Of a stretch of DNA of 64,000 nt, positions 7,910 through 16,244 are shown one piece after another. A program made the position numbers and the translations under genes. Position 1 is the stretch's first letter; every line of letters starts with the position of its first letter. Source of the stretch: Lederbergia panacisoli (GTDB taxonomy: Bacteria; Bacillota; Bacilli; Bacillales; Bacillaceae_C); assembly GCF_024626525.1 (NCBI RefSeq), contig NZ_JANJGU010000005.1, positions 1 through 64,000 on the forward strand, given 5' to 3'. Under the pieces are notes generated by a model. That model was not told where the DNA came from, made no database searches, and worked only from the letters and a program-made list of their open reading frames with translations.

Positions 7910-8718
7910 TGATATTTACAGTCGATGGCATTGATTATTATTATGAGGTCTCTGGAAGTGGGGAACCTCTTATTCTTTTACATGGATTTACAGGAGATAG
8001 TTCCACTTGGGATTCAATTAAATCGTATTTAATTGAAAGCTTCAAAATCATTTCAATTGATATTATCGGCCATGGTAACACAGCATCACCGATAGAATCA
8101 AGTAAATATACAATGGAACAAGTCACTGCACATATATGTTTGTTGATGAATCACCTTTCATTAGATAAAGCACATATTCTTGGCTATTCGATGGGAGGAA
8201 GACTTGCCCTAAGTTTCTCTATAGCTTTTCCTGAGCGGGTGAAAAGCTTAATTCTTGAAAGTGCCTCTCCAGGATTAAAGACGGATGAAGAACGTAGTTT
8301 ACGTATACAAGCAGATGATCAGTTATGTCAAATGATTATGCAACAAGGATTAAAGGCCTTTGTTCATTATTGGGAAAGCATCTCTTTGTTTCAAACACAA
8401 AAAAGCATAGAAGAATCTGTAAAGCTTCAAATTAGACAACAACGGCTTAAAAACAACCCAATTGGATTAGTAAATAGTTTAAAAGGGATGGGGACAGGCG
8501 TGCAACCTTCGTGGTGGGATGATCTAAATAAGATAGAAATACCAGCCTTATTACTATGTGGTGAGAAAGATCCTAAATTTTGCTCGATATCTAAAGAAAT
8601 GAAATTATTAATGGCAAAATCGGAACTTATCGAAGTAGATGGAGTTGGACATGCAATTCACGTGGAGGATCCAAGAAAATTTGGTACAATGGTAAGGGAG
8701 TTTTTACGTAAGAATTGA
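7909..8718 (+). CDS. menH: SHCHC synthase MenH
   Basis: Alpha/beta-hydrolase-fold lyase that removes pyruvate from SEPHCHC to give SHCHC. The oxyanion region [13 protein letters not shown] lies near residue 22, the nucleophile elbow GYSMGG near 91-96, the acid in GEKDPKF near 220 and the catalytic His in [11 protein letters not shown] near 246. Its 269 residues match MenH. The ATG overlaps the menD TAA by one base. Generic esterase is the only other reading, and the operon position decides against it. Confidence 0.94.
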   Translation: MIFTVDGIDYYYEVSGSGEPLILLHGFTGDSSTWDSIKSYLIESFKIISIDIIGHGNTASPIESSKYTMEQVTAHICLLMNHLSLDKAHILGYSMGGRLALSFSIAFPERVKSLILESASPGLKTDEERSLRIQADDQLCQMIMQQGLKAFVHYWESISLFQTQKSIEESVKLQIRQQRLKNNPIGLVNSLKGMGTGVQPSWWDDLNKIEIPALLLCGEKDPKFCSISKEMKLLMAKSELIEVDGVGHAIHVEDPRKFGTMVREFLRKN

Positions 8719-8735
8719 TAAAGGAGGAAATAAAG

Positions 8736-9554
8736 ATGTCATTTAATTGGACGAAAGAAAGAGAATACGAAGATATTTTATACGAAACATATAATGGGAT
8801 TGCTAAAATTTCGATTAATCGACCAGAAGTACATAACGCATTTACGCCAAAAACCGTCATGGAACTAATCGATGCTTTTGCATATGCACGAGATGATGAA
8901 AATGTGGGTGCGATTATTTTAACTGGTACAGGAGGTAAAGCTTTCTGTTCAGGCGGGGACCAAAAAGTTCGTGGACATGGAGGATATGTTGGCGACGATA
9001 ATATCCCGCGCCTAAATGTCCTTGACTTGCAAAGACTTATACGAGTCATACCGAAACCAGTTATCGCCATGGTAGCCGGGTATGCAATTGGCGGCGGACA
9101 CGTTCTTCACGTCGTTTGTGATTTAACAATCGCAGCTGATAATGCTATTTTCGGACAAACTGGTCCAAAAGTGGGTAGTTTCGATGCAGGATATGGCGCT
9201 GGTTACTTGGCACGTATTATCGGTCATAAAAAAGCGAAGGAAATCTGGTTTTTATGCCGTCAATATAATGCCCAGGAAGCACTTGATATGGGCTTAGTCA
9301 ACACAGTGGTTCCACTAGAACAATTAGAAGAAGAAACAGTTAAATGGTGTGAAGAAATGCTTGAGAAAAGCCCTACTGCATTACGCTTTTTGAAAGCAGC
9401 ATTTAATGCAGATACAGATGGTCTTGCAGGACTTCAACAGCTAGCTGGAGATGCAACACTCCTTTATTATACGACGGATGAAGCGAAGGAAGGCCGAGAT
9501 GCGTTTAAAGAGAAGCGTAAGCCAGACTTCGGACAATTCCCTAGATTCCCTTAA
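8736..9554 (+). CDS. menB: 1,4-dihydroxy-2-naphthoyl-CoA synthase MenB
   Basis: Crotonase-fold enzyme that closes the second ring of the naphthoquinone from o-succinylbenzoyl-CoA. Visible features are the oxyanion-hole segment [13 protein letters not shown], the [12 protein letters not shown] segment and the [16 protein letters not shown] motif of MenB. The start [10 protein letters not shown] at 8736 follows AAAGGAGG at 8720-8727; an in-frame upstream ATG at 8715 overlaps menH and has no ribosome site. The resulting 272 residues equal the usual MenB length. Confidence 0.97.
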   Translation: MSFNWTKEREYEDILYETYNGIAKISINRPEVHNAFTPKTVMELIDAFAYARDDENVGAIILTGTGGKAFCSGGDQKVRGHGGYVGDDNIPRLNVLDLQRLIRVIPKPVIAMVAGYAIGGGHVLHVVCDLTIAADNAIFGQTGPKVGSFDAGYGAGYLARIIGHKKAKEIWFLCRQYNAQEALDMGLVNTVVPLEQLEEETVKWCEEMLEKSPTALRFLKAAFNADTDGLAGLQQLAGDATLLYYTTDEAKEGRDAFKEKRKPDFGQFPRFP

Positions 9555-9563
9555 TATTTGAAG

Positions 9564-9598
9564 TTTAAAGCCTGATGGAATATCCTTCAGGCCCTTAT
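9564..9598 (+). terminator. hairpin between menB and menE
   Basis: GCCTGA-T-GGA pairs with TCC-T-TCAGGC across a short loop and is followed by CCTTATTTTATT. The T tract is interrupted, so it may act as a partial terminator that lowers menEC relative to menB, or as an RNA-processing signal. Confidence 0.45.
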
Positions 9599-9619
9599 TT
9601 TATTGTAGGAGATGTAATA

Positions 9620-11086
9620 ATGGGAGAAATGATTCCAAATTGGCTGTTACAAAGAGCACATTTGACACCAAAACGGACTGCAATCGTGTTTAATGATCAA
9701 ACTTGGTCTTTTGAAGAAATGAAGGAAATCGTTCAAGAATTCGCAATGAAACTAAGTGGACTTTCTATTTCTCGTCATTCTAGGGTTGCAATCCTAATGA
9801 AAAACCGGCCAAATGCGGTTTTCCTAATCCATGCCTTACAATTGATTGGGGCAGAAATAGTATTTCTGAATAGCCGTCTTACAGCATCTGAATTAAGTTA
9901 TCAACTAACAGATAGCCATGCTGTCAGTTTATTTTACGATTGTGATTTTGATGCAATTGTGAATGAAATAGAACTTTCCGCTGAATTCAAAACTTGTTCA
10001 ATCAAGAATCTCACTGCCTCTCAGAAAAAGTCAGTCTATATATGCTCTGAGTTTAATCTCAATGAAACCTGTTCCATTATGTACACTTCGGGAACGACCG
10101 GTAAACCAAAGGGAGTCCAACAAACATATGGAAATCATTGGTGGAGTGCTATTGGATCATCTTTAAATCTTGGCATACAAGAAAAAGATGCTTGGCTTTG
10201 TTCAGTTCCAATTTTTCATATAAGTGGGCTTTCCATATTAATGAGAAGTGTAATTTATGGAATTCCTGTATATTTATTAGAAGAGTTCGATGAAAAGCTG
10301 GCTAATACGATCTTACAGAGTGGAAAAGTGACAATCATGTCTGTTGTCACCGCCATGCTCAATCGCATGCTTACACAATTAAAAGATGAAGTATACCATG
10401 AAAACTTCCGCTGTATGCTCCTTGGCGGCGGGCCAGCACCACTACCAATTCTTGAAGAATGTGTTGCAAAACAAATCCCTGTTTTTCAATCATATGGGAT
10501 GACTGAAACAGCTTCACAAATCGTTACTTTGTCACCTGAAGACAGTTTAAACAAGCTTGGTTCTGCTGGAAAGCCACTATTTCCAGCGCAAATTAAAATC
10601 CTTACCAGTACTGGGAAAGAGGCTAAAGCCGGAGAAACTGGAGAAATCACGTTAAAAGGTCCAAACATTACACCTGGATATTTAAATCGTGAACAGTCTT
10701 CTCAGGATGGATGGTTTTTAACGGGGGATCTTGGATATTTGGATGAAGAAGGATTTTTATATGTCCAGGATCGGCGCTCAGACTTGATCATTTCTGGTGG
10801 AGAGAATGTGTATCCTGCTGAAATTGAAGCTGTGCTAATGGCGCATGAAGCAGTACATGAGGCAGGAGTGACTGGTGTAAGTGATCCAAAATGGGGGCAA
10901 GTAGCGTATGCTTTTATTGTTAGTCATGAAGACGTGTCGGAAGAGGAACTGCTCGACTTTTGCAGCGGCAGGCTTGCTGCCTATAAAATTCCAAAACAGA
11001 TTATGAAAGTAAAGGAATTGCCCCGAAATGCAGCGAATAAATTGGTACGAGAAAAATTACGGCTTTTCATTGAAGGAAGGAATTAA
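9620..11086 (+). CDS. menE: o-succinylbenzoate-CoA ligase MenE
   Basis: ANL-family adenylating enzyme that activates o-succinylbenzoate with ATP and CoA. The P-loop YTSGTTGKPKG lies near residue 154, the A5 motif SYGMTETAS near 290, the A7 motif TGDLGYLDEEGF near 367, the hinge DRRSDLIISGGENVYPAEIE follows, and the C-terminal lysine segment is RNAANKLVREKL. I start at the ATG at 9620 (MGEMIPNWLLQRA), which follows TAGGAGA; an ATG at 9575 lies inside the preceding hairpin. It abuts menC without a gap. Confidence 0.95.
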   Translation: MGEMIPNWLLQRAHLTPKRTAIVFNDQTWSFEEMKEIVQEFAMKLSGLSISRHSRVAILMKNRPNAVFLIHALQLIGAEIVFLNSRLTASELSYQLTDSHAVSLFYDCDFDAIVNEIELSAEFKTCSIKNLTASQKKSVYICSEFNLNETCSIMYTSGTTGKPKGVQQTYGNHWWSAIGSSLNLGIQEKDAWLCSVPIFHISGLSILMRSVIYGIPVYLLEEFDEKLANTILQSGKVTIMSVVTAMLNRMLTQLKDEVYHENFRCMLLGGGPAPLPILEECVAKQIPVFQSYGMTETASQIVTLSPEDSLNKLGSAGKPLFPAQIKILTSTGKEAKAGETGEITLKGPNITPGYLNREQSSQDGWFLTGDLGYLDEEGFLYVQDRRSDLIISGGENVYPAEIEAVLMAHEAVHEAGVTGVSDPKWGQVAYAFIVSHEDVSEEELLDFCSGRLAAYKIPKQIMKVKELPRNAANKLVREKLRLFIEGRN

Positions 11087-12208
11087 ATGTTACATATCAA
11101 TCGTGTCTGCTTGTCGCTCATTGAAATGCCTTTAAAAAAGCCATTTACAACTCATCTTGGTACGGTGAAAAAAAGGCAATCGATTATAATTGAAGTGGTA
11201 GATGCGGATGGTGTATCTGGATTTGGAGAGGCAGTCGCCTTTTCATCCCCATGGTATACAGAAGAAACAACGGCAACCGTATTACATATGCTAAAGGATT
11301 TTTTAATTCCAAAGCTTTTCAAAGAAAAAATCAATCATCCAAAAGAAGTATCTAGTTTGTTTGATTCAATAAGAAGGAACGAAATGGCGAAGGCGGGCAT
11401 AGAATCAGCGATTTGGGATTTGTATGCAAAAAAGCAAAATCAGTCGCTTTCCCGTTTGCTTGGTGGTACGAGAAGGGAAATTCCGGCGGGAGCTGTTGTC
11501 GCAACACAGGATATTCATAAAGCATTGAAACAAATAGAGATTTTTCAAAACCAAGGCTATCAAAGAATAAAAGTAAAAATTAATCCTGAAATTGATGTAG
11601 TTCTTTTGAAGGAGATTAGAAAGGTCTATCCCGATATTCCACTCATGGCTGACGCAAATTCAGCATATACCCTAGCTGATGCAGATCATTTAAAGGCCCT
11701 AGATGAATTCAAATTAATGATGATTGAACAGCCCCTTTCCGTAACGGATATAATTGATCACGCAATGTTACAAAAGCAAATCTCGACTCCGATTTGTTTG
11801 GATGAAAGTATAACAAGCTTTCATGATGCTTATAGTGCCATCAAGCTTGGCAGCTGCAGGATCATGAATATAAAAATGGGGCGTGTAGGCGGCATGGAAA
11901 ATGCGAGACGTATTCATAATTTATGTGTGGATCATCAAATTCAAGTTTGGTGTGGTGGAATGATTGAATTTGGCGTCTCTCGTGCACATAATATTGCACT
12001 TGCATCGCTATCAGGATTTACAATCCCTGGTGATCTAGTTTCATCGAATCATTACTGGGAAGAAGATATAATCGAACCAATTATAGAAGTAAAAAATGGA
12101 ATAATCTCTGTACCAGTTGAAGCTGGAATTGGCTTTTCGATAAATCGAAAAAGATTAAAGGAAGTCACGATTTTCAATGAAGAATATAAAAAAGGGAAGG
12201 GAGTTTAA
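11087..12208 (+). CDS. menC: o-succinylbenzoate synthase MenC
   Basis: Enolase-superfamily dehydratase that forms o-succinylbenzoate from SHCHC. The muconate-lactonizing-subgroup motifs are in order: KVKI near residue 162 with the catalytic lysines, DANSAYT near 187, EQPL near 214 and LDES near 238 for the metal ligands, and KMGRVGG near 262 with the second catalytic lysine. Its 373 residues are typical of the Bacillus form. The ATG follows the menE stop directly, with GAAGGAAGG as ribosome site. It is the last gene of the operon. Some homologues also act as N-acylamino acid racemases, which cannot be excluded from sequence alone. Confidence 0.94.
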   Translation: MLHINRVCLSLIEMPLKKPFTTHLGTVKKRQSIIIEVVDADGVSGFGEAVAFSSPWYTEETTATVLHMLKDFLIPKLFKEKINHPKEVSSLFDSIRRNEMAKAGIESAIWDLYAKKQNQSLSRLLGGTRREIPAGAVVATQDIHKALKQIEIFQNQGYQRIKVKINPEIDVVLLKEIRKVYPDIPLMADANSAYTLADADHLKALDEFKLMMIEQPLSVTDIIDHAMLQKQISTPICLDESITSFHDAYSAIKLGSCRIMNIKMGRVGGMENARRIHNLCVDHQIQVWCGGMIEFGVSRAHNIALASLSGFTIPGDLVSSNHYWEEDIIEPIIEVKNGIISVPVEAGIGFSINRKRLKEVTIFNEEYKKGKGV

Positions 12209-12226
12209 CCACTCACCTTCCCTTTT
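12189..12226. terminator. men operon / DUF1540 gene terminator
   Basis: AAAGGGAAGG pairs with CCTTCCCTTT around the menC stop codon. Read on the minus strand the stem is followed by six T, so it serves the converging small gene at least as well as the men operon. Confidence 0.75.
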
Positions 12227-12229
12227 GCA

Positions 12230-12382
12230 TTATTTATGTTGGAAGGTCTGGCAGTCGGTTTCTTGCTCCGTTTCCGCTTTTTTCCCTGTATGGCTTACTA
12301 CATATATTTGGTCCGCTGAGCACCGGTTCCCTTTGGCCCAATAATGACAGTTTTCCACTTCACATAACACATCATCAGCCAT
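12230..12382 (-). CDS. DUF1540 domain small Cys-rich protein
   Basis: A 50-codon gene with the DUF1540 pattern: CEVENCHYWAKGNRC followed by SADQIYV and a last Cys in DCQTF. The four or five cysteines suggest a small metal-binding fold. The function of DUF1540 proteins is unknown; they are common in Bacillaceae and Clostridia. The ATG follows GAGGAG at a good distance. The gene lies between menC and yidD on the opposite strand to the men operon and is easily missed because of its size. Confidence 0.85.
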   Translation of the reverse strand: MADDVLCEVENCHYWAKGNRCSADQIYVVSHTGKKAETEQETDCQTFQHK

Positions 12383-12495
12383 CTTGTATCACTCCTCTTT
12401 CAGAATAAGATACACGAATAGTTTTGGCTAAGTTAGTATAGTTATACGAGGGAATGAAACGATAATATAAATGACTTTTCCAATCCTGCCAAAAA

Positions 12496-12717
12496 TTATT
12501 TCTTTTTTTCAGGTACCGGATCAATGCCCCCTGGATGGAAAGGATGACATTTTAATATTCTCTTTATCGTTAGAAAGCCACCGCGCAAAGCGCCAAAACG
12601 CTGAATCGCTTCAAGTCCATATTGTGAACAAGTTGGATAGAAACGACAAGTTGGTGGTTTTAAAGGTGAAATGACCTTTTGATAAAATCTAATAATGAGG
12701 ATGAACACTTTTTTCAA
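12496..12717 (-). CDS. yidD: membrane protein insertion efficiency factor YidD
   Basis: A 73-residue YidD (UPF0161/Haemolytic domain) protein, thought to sit at the inner face of the membrane and assist YidC-dependent insertion. The family signature is clear: [29 protein letters not shown], then the [24 protein letters not shown] segment. The B. subtilis counterpart is YtjA. It is transcribed toward the DUF1540 gene and may share its transcript. Confidence 0.95.
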   Translation of the reverse strand: MKKVFILIIRFYQKVISPLKPPTCRFYPTCSQYGLEAIQRFGALRGGFLTIKRILKCHPFHPGGIDPVPEKKK

Positions 12718-12797
12718 AATGATCTCTTCTTTCAGGAAGAATATAGTTCGAATTCATGTTAGTGTAGCATAATTTCATGAAGGTAGGGAGAAAATAC

Positions 12798-12822
12798 GTT
12801 TGTTTGCTACGTTGTAGGGTAA
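12798..12822 (+). promoter_or_regulatory. possible SigB-type promoter for dps
   Basis: GTTTGT and GGGTAA are separated by 13 bases, close to the SigB consensus GTTTAA-N12-14-GGGTAT. dps genes in Bacillus are known members of the general stress regulon. The leader would be very short, since the ribosome site starts at 12832. Confidence 0.4.
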
Positions 12823-12847
12823 AGTTTTTATAGGAGGAGTGATAAAA

Positions 12848-13294
12848 GTGGCAGAAGAAAATAAATTAATTCAAATTGTAAATAAGCAAGTGGCTAATTG
12901 GACGGTCCTATATATGAAGCTACATAATTTTCATTGGTATGTAAAAGGAACTAATTTCTTTGCACTTCATGTAAAGTTTGAGGAAATGTATAACGAAGCT
13001 GCTGTTCATATTGATGAATTAGCTGAAAGAATTCTAGCCCTCGAAGGAAGCCCTATCGGAACATTAAAGGAAGCACTTGAAATCGCGAGTGTTGGCGAAG
13101 CTGAAGGGAAGGAAGACACAAATCAAATGGTTCAGTCGCTTACAAACGACTTTTCAGTCTTAATTACTGAATTGAACGAGGGAATTGAGGTTGCTGCTAA
13201 TATGGGTGACGAATCAACGGGTGATATGTTAATCGCCATTCACCAAGGCTTGGAAAAACATAATTGGATGTTAAAAGCATATCTCGAAAAATAA
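12848..13294 (+). CDS. dps: Dps family DNA-binding/ferritin-like protein
   Basis: Dps mini-ferritin of 148 residues that forms dodecamers, oxidises and stores iron and protects DNA in stress. The ferroxidase site residues are visible in LHNFHWYVKG (His) and in HIDELAERILALEGSP (Asp/Glu). I chose GTG at 12848 (VAEENKLIQ), which follows AGGAGG; a GTG at 12839 overlaps that site. A strong terminator follows the stop, so it is monocistronic. Confidence 0.93.
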   Translation: MAEENKLIQIVNKQVANWTVLYMKLHNFHWYVKGTNFFALHVKFEEMYNEAAVHIDELAERILALEGSPIGTLKEALEIASVGEAEGKEDTNQMVQSLTNDFSVLITELNEGIEVAANMGDESTGDMLIAIHQGLEKHNWMLKAYLEK

Positions 13295-13322
13295 AAAACT
13301 TGGCGCAAATGCCAAGTTTTTT
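13294..13322 (+). terminator. dps terminator
   Basis: AAAAACTTGGC / GCCAAGTTTTT with the 6-base loop GCAAAT, immediately after the dps stop. It may also serve the converging gene at 13340. Confidence 0.9.
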
Positions 13323-13339
13323 AAGTTTATTTTTATGTA

Positions 13340-13585
13340 TCAATGCAAGTGTCTGGAATTTGTATATTGATTACCTTCCATTTGGGCAAACTTTCCTTTA
13401 AGCGTTTCTAATAAGTATAAACGAATGAAATATTGGAGTTCATGCTGGTCCATATCTTTTACAATCTCCATTAATTCATTGCGGTCATAATGTTCGAGAA
13501 CTGCAAATGTAATCATATCTAAATCTTCTTCGTCGTCCGTTATTTTATTACGATACATGGCGAATAATTCGTCCACCAATCTCAT
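13340..13585 (-). CDS. DUF6154 family small protein
   Basis: An 81-residue acidic protein beginning MRLVDELFAMYRNKIT, with the helical segment TFAVLEHYDRNELMEIVKDMDQHELQYFIRLYLLE typical of the DUF6154 family of Bacillaceae. The function is unknown. I chose the ATG at 13585 because the GTG at 13594 lies inside the GAGGTGA ribosome site. It is followed by the dps terminator on the opposite side and stands alone. Confidence 0.75.
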   Translation of the reverse strand: MRLVDELFAMYRNKITDDEEDLDMITFAVLEHYDRNELMEIVKDMDQHELQYFIRLYLLETLKGKFAQMEGNQYTNSRHLH

Positions 13586-13772
13586 GCATGTCACCTCTTT
13601 TATCTTAGAATATCATCCCATATATACAAGCTTCTATCAACCCATATTTTTCTATACCCGAAATATAAACTCTGCAATCGAAAAATTTTAGAGAATTCCT
13701 GTTAAGAATAAAATAGGTAGGTAAGCGGTAAAATATGCATAGTAATTTTAGTAAATCAGGAGGTACAATACT

Positions 13773-14099
13773 TTGGAAAATAAAAAGACGTATTACATAT
13801 CCGTTGGGGCGGGAGAAATATTGACAACCCCAAGTGCCTCTCCTTGGCAGTTTAAAATAGAAGCGACAGACGATGAAATCACACGCCTCAGACAATTATT
13901 TGATTCTAATCAAGCAAATAGTGTAGATGATTTTTTACGTGCTCATGTTCCTTTTGTAGAATATCATAATGATTCAACGAATGATATTCATGATGAAAAT
14001 TTACTGAAGGTATATGAAATGATTCATATGCTTGGAGATGAAGAGGCAAGAAACCATATTGAAAGCATGGGAATTTTAAATAACTTTACAAGTGAATAA
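13773..14099 (+). CDS. conserved hypothetical protein
   Basis: A 108-residue soluble protein starting at a TTG that follows a perfect AGGAGGT. It contains an ISVGAGEI start segment and a C-terminal helical part (VYEMIHMLGDEEARNHIESMGIL). I recognise it as a type conserved at this position beside ytkD in Bacillaceae but know no function. No membrane segment or metal motif is visible. The opposite-strand open frame overlapping it has no ribosome site. Confidence 0.75.
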   Translation: MENKKTYYISVGAGEILTTPSASPWQFKIEATDDEITRLRQLFDSNQANSVDDFLRAHVPFVEYHNDSTNDIHDENLLKVYEMIHMLGDEEARNHIESMGILNNFTSE

Positions 14100-14106
14100 G
14101 AATAGG

Positions 14107-14157
14107 CACTCCTCTTTTCTCTAAAAAAATGGTAGCGTATAGTGAGATAGAGGAGTG
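14107..14157 (+). promoter_or_regulatory. inverted repeat covering the ytkD ribosome site
   Basis: CACTCCTCT at 14107-14115 is the exact complement of AGAGGAGTG at 14149-14157, which contains the ytkD Shine-Dalgarno sequence. If both lie on one transcript, the 9-bp helix would mask the ribosome site. Confidence 0.4.
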
Positions 14158-14163
14158 ATTTTC

Positions 14164-14634
14164 TTGAGGCAATTTTATGATGCAAATGGAAACAAAGTAT
14201 TTATTTCATTTGAAAAACATGTATTTCCATTAGAACCGCGCCATGTGTTGATCATATGCCGATTTGAAGGGAAATGGCTATTAACAGATCATCCTATCAG
14301 AGGTTTGGAGTTTCCAGGCGGGAAATTAGAAGCAGGAGAAACTGTAGAAGAAGCGGCAGCAAGAGAAGTGTATGAAGAGACTGGCGGAATTATAAAAACC
14401 TTGGACTATATTGGTGAGTATTATGTTGAAGACAAGCAGAACAGTCCATTTGTAAAAGCAATTTTATATGCTGTAGTTAATACATTGGAGAAAAAAGAAA
14501 ACTTTATGGAAACAAACGGCCCAGTTTTAAAAGAAAAAGATGTTCTAGAAGAAGAGTTAATGAATCCCGAATATAGTTTTATTATGAAAGATGAAGTGGT
14601 TACCCTTTCACTGGCGAAATTAAAAGGGGAATAG
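14164..14634 (+). CDS. ytkD: Nudix nucleoside triphosphatase YtkD
   Basis: Nudix hydrolase that in B. subtilis degrades 8-oxo-dGTP and other oxidised nucleotides. The Nudix box GGKLEAGETVEEAAAREVYEETGG lies near residues 51-74 with all the catalytic Glu and the Arg in place, preceded by GLEFPGGK. The C-terminal EYSFIMKDEVVTLSL segment is shared with YtkD. I start at TTG 14164 because the GTG at 14155 is part of the GAGGAGTGA ribosome site. It converges with the ytlD gene. Confidence 0.9.
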   Translation: MRQFYDANGNKVFISFEKHVFPLEPRHVLIICRFEGKWLLTDHPIRGLEFPGGKLEAGETVEEAAAREVYEETGGIIKTLDYIGEYYVEDKQNSPFVKAILYAVVNTLEKKENFMETNGPVLKEKDVLEEELMNPEYSFIMKDEVVTLSLAKLKGE

Positions 14635-14636
14635 GG

Positions 14637-14660
14637 AGACTGCCTCACGTGAGACAGCCT
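14637..14660. terminator. possible terminator between ytkD and ytlD
   Basis: The palindrome CTG-C-CTCACGTGAG-A-CAG lies between the two convergent stop codons. It has almost no loop in its centre and only a weak T run, so the call is tentative. Confidence 0.3.
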
Positions 14661-14661
14661 A

Positions 14662-15474
14662 TTATTCCCCATCGTCTTTTATCAGCTTTTTTTCTATCCA
14701 CTCCACGACTTTATACATGATTGTGGCAAAAATAGCGATGAGCAGCAGGGACAGCATGACAAGAGTGAAGTTAAATACTTGGAAACCATAAATGATCATA
14801 TATCCGAGTCCTTCTTTCGAAACTAGAAATTCACCAACAATAACGCCTACCCAAGATAAGCCTACATTCACTTTTAATGTGGAAATAATAGTTGGAAAAG
14901 AGGCTGGTAAAATGGCTTCTTGAAACAGCTGGCCCCGGGATGCACCAAATGTACGCAGGACTTTTAAATAATTATCATCCACTTCTCGAAATGAAGTATA
15001 TACGACAATAGTCGTAATGATGACTGAAATGATGGCCCCCATGGCGATGATAGACGTGAATCCTGGACCAAGTCCTACAATTAAGATGGGGCCGAGTGCC
15101 ACTTTTGGCATCGCATTTAATATGACGAGATAAGGATCGAGAATTTTTGATAAAAAAGGAGACCACCATAGAATTGCCGCTAAAATCGTACCAAGCACTG
15201 TACCAAGAATAAATCCCAGCAATGTTTCAAAAACTGTAACCCCAAGATGAGTGAACAAGCTGGAGTCTGCAACCTTTTCAACAAATAAATGCCATACTTT
15301 TGACGGCGAGCTAAATATTAGCGGATCAATCCATTGTTGTCTGCTCGCTGCCTCCCATAAGGAGAAAAAAGCAATAAAGATTAAGAACTGGTAGAAAAAT
15401 ACCCATTTTTTCTCCGATGCTAGTTTTTGTTTGTATTTTATATGAAGGAGATGGTGGTCAATTATTTTCTTCAA
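14662..15474 (-). CDS. ytlD: ABC transporter permease, SsuC/TauC type
   Basis: Inner-membrane permease of a nitrate/sulfonate/taurine-type importer. About six hydrophobic segments are visible, and the cytoplasmic EAA loop that contacts the ATPase is [21 protein letters not shown], after [13 protein letters not shown] chose the TTG at 15474 ([10 protein letters not shown]), preceded by GAAGGAG; a longer frame to 15540 would overlap the ATPase gene by 83 bases. It overlaps ytlC by 17 bases. B. subtilis carries the same ytlA-C-D set beside ytkD. The substrate is unknown, with a pyrimidine/thiamine precursor or a sulfonate the likeliest classes. Confidence 0.88.
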   Translation of the reverse strand: MKKIIDHHLLHIKYKQKLASEKKWVFFYQFLIFIAFFSLWEAASRQQWIDPLIFSSPSKVWHLFVEKVADSSLFTHLGVTVFETLLGFILGTVLGTILAAILWWSPFLSKILDPYLVILNAMPKVALGPILIVGLGPGFTSIIAMGAIISVIITTIVVYTSFREVDDNYLKVLRTFGASRGQLFQEAILPASFPTIISTLKVNVGLSWVGVIVGEFLVSKEGLGYMIIYGFQVFNFTLVMLSLLLIAIFATIMYKVVEWIEKKLIKDDGE

Positions 15475-16231
15475 GATTCTCCAACTCCTTCCAGATCGTT
15501 TGGAATATATCATTGTAGGCGTCTTTACTGCGAACATCAAATGGGGTCACATCACGAAGTTCCCTTGGTACGTCAAATACCTTATGGATTCTGCCAGGTT
15601 TAGCCGAGAAAAGGAAGATTCGATCACTCATAGATATGGCTTCTCCAATATCGTGTGTTACAAGAACTGCTGTCTTTTTATAATCTAGCAATGTTTCAAA
15701 CACTAAATCCTCAAGCTTTAGCTTAGTTTGATAATCAAGGGCGGAGAAAGGTTCATCCAATAGGAGGAGCTTCGGGTTGACGGCCATTGTCCTTGCCAAT
15801 GCAGCACGCTGCCTCATTCCACCTGATAACTGCCTTGGAAATTGTTTCTCGACGCCCTCCAAACCAATTTGTTTTAAAAAGTGGAGGGCAGTTTGTTTTG
15901 TTTCTTCATTAAGCCGACCATTAAGTTTAAGACCTAATAAAATGTTTTCTTCAATTGTTTTCCACGGAAATAAATAATCTTGTTGAAGCATATAGCCAAT
16001 TAAATTAGAATTGGCATCTGGTGCTTCGTGATCAATTGTTATACTTCCGCTTGTTGGAGGAAAAAGACCGGCTAGAATGGACAGCATTGTCGTTTTTCCA
16101 CATCCACTCGGACCTAATAGTGATATGAATTCCCCTTCTTTAATGGAGAAGGAAATATCCTCCAAAGCTTTCGTGGCATTGGAGGGTGAAAAATAAAAGT
16201 GGGCGACCTGCTTAACTTCCAAAAAACTCAT
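15458..16231 (-). CDS. ytlC: ABC transporter ATP-binding protein, SsuB/TauB type
   Basis: ATPase of the same importer, 257 residues. Walker A is GPSGCGKTT near residue 40, the Q-loop is in [10 protein letters not shown], the signature is [13 protein letters not shown] near 138, Walker B is [12 protein letters not shown], and the switch His is in [10 protein letters not shown]. The ATG follows AAAGGAGG. The genes run ytlA, ytlC, ytlD in transcription order with short gaps or overlaps, which fits one operon. Confidence 0.95.
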   Translation of the reverse strand: MSFLEVKQVAHFYFSPSNATKALEDISFSIKEGEFISLLGPSGCGKTTMLSILAGLFPPTSGSITIDHEAPDANSNLIGYMLQQDYLFPWKTIEENILLGLKLNGRLNEETKQTALHFLKQIGLEGVEKQFPRQLSGGMRQRAALARTMAVNPKLLLLDEPFSALDYQTKLKLEDLVFETLLDYKKTAVLVTHDIGEAISMSDRIFLFSAKPGRIHKVFDVPRELRDVTPFDVRSKDAYNDIFQTIWKELENLEENN

Positions 16232-16244
16232 CGTAAGCCCTCCT

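Noticed and set aside
12471-12674. 67-codon plus-strand frame
   Set aside because: It is the complement of yidD, which has clear family motifs.
13605-13895. 96-codon minus-strand frame
   Set aside because: It overlaps the start of the gene at 13773, which has a perfect AGGAGGT; the minus frame has none.
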